Below, in pieces: positions 59,561 to 64,000 of a stretch of DNA of 64,000 nucleotides (its first letter is position 1; the number at the start of each line of letters is the position of its first letter). Position numbers and translations under genes: made by a program. The notes beneath the pieces are model-generated. The model ran no database searches and had not been told where the DNA came from. It worked only from the letters and a program-made list of their open reading frames with translations. The stretch lies in NCBI RefSeq assembly GCF_042445055.1, contig NZ_CP170339.1:62001-126000 (forward strand), given 5' to 3'. The DNA is from Falsihalocynthiibacter sp042445055. Lineage in GTDB: Bacteria > Pseudomonadota > Alphaproteobacteria > Rhodobacterales > Rhodobacteraceae.

Positions 59561-59989
59561 GTTTATTCCTTATTGAGCGGTACTACAGAAGACCGGCTGG
59601 GCTTCGCCACCGCATATGATGCGTAGAGCGTATCCGTGCGCTCGCTGCTTGAGATCGCATTCCCAGCTAGGCATTGATCGTGTCGATTAAAGATGCGCTT
59701 AAAATCGGACCAAGCGCCAAAAGTGATACGACCAACCAAAAAGAGTGTCAGCCTTCGCACACGTGTAACCCCCGCCTAGGGGTGGTGAAACCATCTAATT
59801 GTAATGAAAGGAATTGCCACCTTCGCGGCACCAAAACGCGCCGAGACACAAGAAAGCAAAAACTCAAGTATCTATAACATAGTCTCTTGTGGCCCAAATT
59901 ACAACGAACATACCCTTGGCAAACTAAGGCGCGAAACGCGACGAGCAGCGTCCGCACCTAAGTCAGCACGGAAACAGCCACCTAGCACA
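59561..59989. other. 429-base intergenic region
   Basis: Separates the mannonate dehydratase-type gene from the DUF1611 gene, both on minus. It should carry the DUF1611 promoter. I see an 8-bp palindrome ACACGTGT at 59759-59766 and CCCC-rich/GGGG-rich patches near 59770-59782, but no convincing gene, RNA or terminator. A 65-codon frame on minus (59563-59760, GTG start) has no recognised features. Confidence 0.6.
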
Positions 59990-61216
59990 TCAATAATTCC
60001 AGAGCGTTCCATCCTCCAGCCTGACGACTGGATGGCTGCCGGGCTTGTATTCATAGCGCGCGGCTTCGCTTTCGTTGAAATCTACGCCTAGGCCGGGCGC
60101 ATCGCTGACGTGGAACATTCCGTCTTTCATCACATGGTCCGATGGGAACAATGCGTCGCATTCTGGCGACCCTAGAACGAGGTATTCCTGAATTCCAAAG
60201 TTTGGCGCCCATGCGTTAAGGTGATGCTGCGCGGCCATGGAAATCGGCGAATGGCTTGGGGCGCCGTGAAATCCTGTTCGCACGTGATGGAGCGCGGCCA
60301 GATCGACGATGCGTTTTACGTGGGTAATGCCGCCAGCATAGGTCACGGCGACGCGGATGAAATCGATCAATTCCTTCTCGATCAGTTTGTTACAATCCCA
60401 AATGGAATTGAACACTTCGCCAATCGCGATGGGTGTTGTTGAATGCTGGCGGATCACACGCAGTGCGCCTTGATCTTCGGCGGGGGTGGGATCTTCGAGC
60501 CAATAAAGACCAACCGGCTCCACGTTCTTGGCGAATTCTGCTGCTTCTCGTGGTAGCAGGCGATGATGTACGTCGTGAAGGATTTTCAGCGACGGCCCAA
60601 ACTTCGCGCGTATTTCGGCAAGTCCTTCCGGCATATAGCGCATATAGCGATCCGTATCCCAAATCTCTTGCTTGGGAACAATGCCGCCAAAGTCGGTGAT
60701 GTAGTCACCCTGTCCGCCTTTTTTATCCGGCACCGCATAACTCGCGGTCGGCATGCCGGGGATTCCGCATTGCACGCGCACCGCCTTGTAGCCTTGCTCA
60801 ACATACCGCGAGACAGAGTCCATCAGGTCAGGCAGGTCTGCCCCCGTCGCATGGGCATAGACCATTGCGCCAGTCCGACTCTTGCCGCCAAAAAGCTGGT
60901 AGAGGGGCATACCCGCCAGCTTGCCCTTAATATCCCATAGCGCCATGTCGATTGCCCCAAAGGCCGCCATAGCGATTGGGCCGCGCCTGAAATACGCGCC
61001 GCGATAGAAGAACTGCCAGATATCCTCACTATTGCGAGGATCCATGCCGATGAGATTAGGTATCAGGTAATCCTGAAGGTAGGCAGCGGGCAGAGTTTCG
61101 CGGTTGTTCAGCGTTGCATCACCAAGGCCGTAGATGCCCTCGTCGGTCATAATTTTGAGGGTAACGTAATTCTTGCCCGGTCCGCCGACAAAGACTTTTG
61201 CTCCTGTGATCTTCAT
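59990..61216 (-). CDS. D-mannonate/D-gluconate dehydratase, ManD (RspA) type enolase
   Basis: 408 residues, normal ManD length. Features: KILHDVHHRL (D215, H217), YWLEDPTPAEDQ (E241), IAIGEVFNSIWDC (E267) and TGFHGAPSHSPISMAAQHH. ManD-family enzymes dehydrate D-mannonate and/or D-gluconate to 2-keto-3-deoxygluconate; many have low activity and serve minor sugars. Its ATG overlaps the oxidoreductase stop (ATGA). With KduD at 2889 it suggests the cell uses several hexonates. Confidence 0.9.
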   Translation of the reverse strand: MKITGAKVFVGGPGKNYVTLKIMTDEGIYGLGDATLNNRETLPAAYLQDYLIPNLIGMDPRNSEDIWQFFYRGAYFRRGPIAMAAFGAIDMALWDIKGKLAGMPLYQLFGGKSRTGAMVYAHATGADLPDLMDSVSRYVEQGYKAVRVQCGIPGMPTASYAVPDKKGGQGDYITDFGGIVPKQEIWDTDRYMRYMPEGLAEIRAKFGPSLKILHDVHHRLLPREAAEFAKNVEPVGLYWLEDPTPAEDQGALRVIRQHSTTPIAIGEVFNSIWDCNKLIEKELIDFIRVAVTYAGGITHVKRIVDLAALHHVRTGFHGAPSHSPISMAAQHHLNAWAPNFGIQEYLVLGSPECDALFPSDHVMKDGMFHVSDAPGLGVDFNESEAARYEYKPGSHPVVRLEDGTLWNY

Positions 61217-62349
61217 TTTGCGCCCTCTTCAATATTGGTCCATGCATCCGAGTTTCTGAGACTATCGATTATGTTCTGGTACAGGCTGCCTTGAGCGAAA
61301 GTTGGGTAGTCCGACACAGGGTGCCCCTGAATGTCGCGAACGAAAATATCTGCCAAGACATGCCAGCACTGTTCGGTTTCGCCCAAACTTTCCTGCGCCC
61401 TCGCCAAAATATCCGCGGGTGTCGGGAGTACTTTCCAGCCTGCTCCATCATGGAGAGACAGAGGACCAGAGCCATAGTGTCCCTTTAGATAAATCGCGCC
61501 GGTGGTGCCATAGACCATGATGTGGTCATCATGGAAACGAGGGAGCAACGCGCTATGTTTAAACAGAACCGAAACAGACTGTGCGGCCAGTTGACTACGT
61601 AACCGAGCCATAACGGTGTATGACCATTCTACGTTGCTTTCACCCCACTCAAGCGCTGGGTCATCGAGATTTTCTGGTATCATCGATCGCCGTTTAGTGA
61701 AGTCGTGAACACCCTCAACCTTGGGCGCGCGGCCCAGATCATCGCGCAGATCTCCTGTTATTTGTTGGATTTGGCCCTCAATGAGGGTCTGTGCGATGGC
61801 GAGTGAATGTGTGAAGTTGTTATTCAGGCGCCCTCCACCATCCTCGGCCCGATGTGACCAACCAAAAGGAATGCCGCGTTCAAGATTGAAATGCGAGATA
61901 CACTCAAGCTCGGTCGGCTCGCCAATTGCGCCTTCTGAAATGAGCCGTTTTGCGTGCTGAACACTAGGTGTGTACTGGAAGCTAGCGGCAAAAGCGGTCT
62001 TAACGCCTTTGGCCTGCGCCAGTTCAAACAGTTCCGTCGCGGTATCGCCCTGCGTGGTCATGGGCTTGTCGCAGAATACGTGGCAACCTTGCGAAATTGC
62101 CTGCTTGATTTGCAGATAATGCGCACCACCGGGGGTAGCGATTGATACGATATCAGGCCGAAGCTCTGCCAACGCCGCTTCCCAATCTGTACCCGCATAG
62201 AGGATGTTTAGATCCGCTGCAACTTCCCGCACCACGTGTTCTGTGCGCCCGACCATACCGACGACCTCAGTGCCTGCTGCACGAAATGCCGCCGTATGGC
62301 CCTTACCCGCAAAACCCGTTCCGGCAACCAGTACCTTTAACTTGGTCAT
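61213..62349 (-). CDS. Gfo/Idh/MocA-family sugar oxidoreductase
   Basis: 378 residues. N-terminal NAD(P) motif VLVAGTGFAGKGHTAAFR, then CDKPMTTQGDTA (the EKP-type lysine motif as DKP) and a C-terminal beta-sheet domain. It oxidises or reduces a sugar or inositol derivative. ATG 62349, preceded by GGGGGAAG, overlaps the TGA of a 33-codon ORF. Directly coupled to the ManD gene downstream, so the pair probably acts on one sugar. Confidence 0.88.
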   Translation of the reverse strand: MTKLKVLVAGTGFAGKGHTAAFRAAGTEVVGMVGRTEHVVREVAADLNILYAGTDWEAALAELRPDIVSIATPGGAHYLQIKQAISQGCHVFCDKPMTTQGDTATELFELAQAKGVKTAFAASFQYTPSVQHAKRLISEGAIGEPTELECISHFNLERGIPFGWSHRAEDGGGRLNNNFTHSLAIAQTLIEGQIQQITGDLRDDLGRAPKVEGVHDFTKRRSMIPENLDDPALEWGESNVEWSYTVMARLRSQLAAQSVSVLFKHSALLPRFHDDHIMVYGTTGAIYLKGHYGSGPLSLHDGAGWKVLPTPADILARAQESLGETEQCWHVLADIFVRDIQGHPVSDYPTFAQGSLYQNIIDSLRNSDAWTNIEEGAK

Positions 62350-62447
62350 TGGCTTCCCCCGCGGGCATCCAGCGATTGCATGATACCTTCGACGCAACCT
62401 GTGACGGCCATCGCCCCAATGAATAGGTGTGAGTTAGAGTTGAGCAT
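62346..62447 (-). CDS. 33-codon ORF coupled to the oxidoreductase gene
   Basis: Begins MLNSNSHLFIGAMAVTGCVEGIM and ends at a TGA that overlaps the oxidoreductase ATG (ATGA). A strong ribosome site, GGGAGG at 62453-62458, stands five bases before its ATG, so translation is likely. It may be a leader peptide that couples translation, or a small protein in its own right. No family recognised. Confidence 0.55.
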   Translation of the reverse strand: MLNSNSHLFIGAMAVTGCVEGIMQSLDARGGSQ

Positions 62448-62485
62448 CGCGTCCTCCCAAGATGCACGGTGATATTTAGCCGCCG

Positions 62486-63859
62486 CTAGGCTGCAACGTC
62501 GGATCGCTTCCAATCTCCACGCCAAAGGCGTCTGTGGAATGCAGGAAATTTCAGGGCCTCTTCCCAAACGGCGAGCGACAGAATCCAGAATGCGGAAAGA
62601 TCGAGATACAACACAAAGATCGCCGCCGCTGGCACACGGAACGCCCATTGCGCCCAGATAAATACGTGCATCACATAGACGGTATCACCCGATGCCCGCA
62701 GTGTGTTGCCACAGATCGCATTGGTCGCGCGCGGAAACTGAACAATCAGCAGGATTGGCAGAAACCCGAAAATGATCGCGCGTGTCTCTTCCTCAAGGTT
62801 CGGATAGATGTAATCAAGTGAAAGGCACATTGCGGCAAAGAGCATCGCAACAAGACTCGCCGCCACAAGCGCCCCCTTCCATGCGCGCGACAGAAAGCGA
62901 TCCAGCACATCTTCGGGGCTGTGTTTTCCCAGAAGTTGCGCAACCAAAATCCCCGTCGCCTGCGCCCACTGCATTGCGATTTGCCCTGCTAACAAACTCC
63001 ACGGCGCGATAAGCGTCAAAGCCGCGAAATCGTTCAGGCGCATGTTCGCGTAAATAAGAGCGCAAACGTGGGTGGATAGCGTGGCACTCACGAATGTCGC
63101 CGCAATGGGCAGGGCAAACATTATGTGCCGCTTGACAGTTCGAACAAATGTACCGTGATGCCAGCCAACAACTCGCCGCAGCCGCCCATCGGTGATTAGC
63201 AGCAAAACGCTCCAGAAGGCTGTTTGAACGGTTATGCCAATGGCACTTCCGACTGCTGCACCCGCGATACCGAGCGCCGGGAGCCCGAAGTATCCGTGGA
63301 TTAATACGATGCTACTGGCCACGTTAATTGGCACAGACAGAAGATAACCATAAAGCGGCAATTTGGTCCGACTACAGCCGTTAAAGAAACTAACGATGCA
63401 CTGCCCAATCGCTTCTCCGAAAATAACGATACAGAAGATAGACAGATACGTCTGAGCCTGTTGTGCAACTTCGATCGAAGGTGCCAAACTGTTGATGAGC
63501 GCGCCGCCCCCTAGTTGAATAAGCACCACGCCGATGACGCCAATGCTCAGACTTACAGCGAGGCCAGAAGCAAGAACAGATTTGAGAAATACTTGATCAC
63601 CGCTCCCAAAGGCCTGTGCGGTGCGGATTTGCATGGCGTGGGAAAAGGCAAAAATTAAGCCAAGGACAATCCCGCCCAGCGCAGCCGCCAGTCCCATCGC
63701 CGCAAGGGCTTCTTCACCGAGCGCCGAAAGCAGAAACCCGTCAATGACCACCGTTCCGTGCAGGAATGTCGCCTTGAGCGTCATCGGCCACGCCAGTGCA
63801 AACACTTGGCGCGCACCTGGACCGTTCTGTTTCGTTGCAGGATGTGACTGTGAATTCAT
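62486..63859 (-). CDS. MATE-family efflux transporter
   Basis: 457 residues, 12 helices in two halves. MATE wording: LAWPMTLKATFLHGTVVIDGFLLSALG at the start, FGSGDQVFLKSVLASGLAVSLSIG in the first half, LIAPWSLLAGQIAMQWAQATGILVAQLLG in the second. A Na+- or H+-driven exporter of small cations or metabolites; the substrate cannot be told. The gap to the downstream ORF is 38 bases, so co-transcription with the sugar genes is possible. Confidence 0.9.
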   Translation of the reverse strand: MNSQSHPATKQNGPGARQVFALAWPMTLKATFLHGTVVIDGFLLSALGEEALAAMGLAAALGGIVLGLIFAFSHAMQIRTAQAFGSGDQVFLKSVLASGLAVSLSIGVIGVVLIQLGGGALINSLAPSIEVAQQAQTYLSIFCIVIFGEAIGQCIVSFFNGCSRTKLPLYGYLLSVPINVASSIVLIHGYFGLPALGIAGAAVGSAIGITVQTAFWSVLLLITDGRLRRVVGWHHGTFVRTVKRHIMFALPIAATFVSATLSTHVCALIYANMRLNDFAALTLIAPWSLLAGQIAMQWAQATGILVAQLLGKHSPEDVLDRFLSRAWKGALVAASLVAMLFAAMCLSLDYIYPNLEEETRAIIFGFLPILLIVQFPRATNAICGNTLRASGDTVYVMHVFIWAQWAFRVPAAAIFVLYLDLSAFWILSLAVWEEALKFPAFHRRLWRGDWKRSDVAA

Positions 63860-63920
63860 GGACCAGTTCCATGCCCGCGCACTTCGTTAGAACCTGACCA
63901 TTACCGCGGCCATGTTCCCA

Positions 63921-64000
63921 TCAGGAATCAGGGCTTTCAAAATAATTTGCGTTCGTCAGAGTGATCCGCTCAATCGTAACATCAAGGCGTGAAAGGTGTT
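63921..64000 (-). CDS. Possible C-terminal end of a protein (cut by window)
   Basis: One minus-strand frame is open from the window edge to a TGA at 63921-63923, giving 25 residues (ending ITLTNANYFESPDS). Too short to recognise; it could be chance. If real it is the gene upstream of the MATE gene. Confidence 0.3.
   Translation of the reverse strand, partial: HLSRLDVTIERITLTNANYFESPDS

Noticed and set aside
59563..59760. 65-codon minus-strand frame before the DUF1611 gene
   Set aside because: GTG start with only a distant G-rich stretch, no family resemblance, and it fills the probable promoter region.

Overview
The window reads as chromosome from a marine alphaproteobacterium of the Rhodobacteraceae (Roseobacter-type). 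The grounds are a smoEFGK-mtlK-like polyol operon as in Rhodobacter, a two-cysteine SqrR/BigR-type sulfide repressor, a TRAP transporter next to sugar-acid enzymes, many ABC sugar importers, and a moderate GC content judged by eye. No rRNA, tRNA, CRISPR array or prophage was recognised. Most genes are ordinary catabolic, transport and envelope genes packed in short operons with ATGA/GTGA overlaps.

Layout. (1) 1-7514: a sugar-acid locus with the end of a ribose-type ABC permease, an enolase-superfamily dehydratase, a zinc alcohol dehydrogenase, a KduD-like dehydrogenase, a complete TRAP transporter and a GntR/FCD regulator with a palindromic site in front of it. (2) 7518-12020: five minus-strand envelope genes (DUF2189, DUF374 acyltransferase-like, cardiolipin synthase, YihY, HdeD/DUF308). 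(3) 12109-15239: ArsR-type persulfide sensor, persulfide dioxygenase and SulP anion transporter. (4) 15184-18006: a large beta-propeller plus RTX protein. (5) 18272-20855: kpsF-kdsB-kdsA, making CMP-KDO precursors; then a TrkH potassium transporter. (6) 22541-32352: a non-phosphorylating deoxysugar (fucose/rhamnose-like) pathway with its own ABC importer and an IclR regulator.

(7) 32470-38637: a small membrane protein, livHMGF without a binding protein, and a complete polar amino acid ABC importer facing it. (8) 38929-44287: bactofilin, a decayed IS3-family element, then a capsule-export region (sulfotransferase, KpsT, KpsE on minus; KpsM on plus). Together with the KDO genes this suggests a KDO-linked, possibly sulfated, capsule. 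(9) 44407-46569: small proteins and an MFS exporter. (10) 46738-53706: mannitol dehydrogenase with the polyol ABC importer and a LacI regulator; two matching palindromic operators can be read. (11) 54031-55926: a trio of secreted lectin-like protein, Tat-exported intradiol-dioxygenase-like protein and ferric-reductase-like heme b membrane protein. (12) 56001-64000: outer-membrane barrel, small unknown proteins, a DUF1611/DgcN-like enzyme with a PLP racemase, a mannonate dehydratase-type enolase with an oxidoreductase and a 33-codon leader ORF, and a MATE exporter.

The clusters I rate as least described are the 54-56 kb trio, the DUF1611-racemase pair, the KpsT with a lysine-rich tail beside a sulfotransferase, the deoxysugar cluster carrying both an enolase-type and a UxaA-type dehydratase, and the 33-codon ORF coupled to the oxidoreductase at 62 kb. 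All functional calls come from reading the protein sequences by eye; no database search was made.
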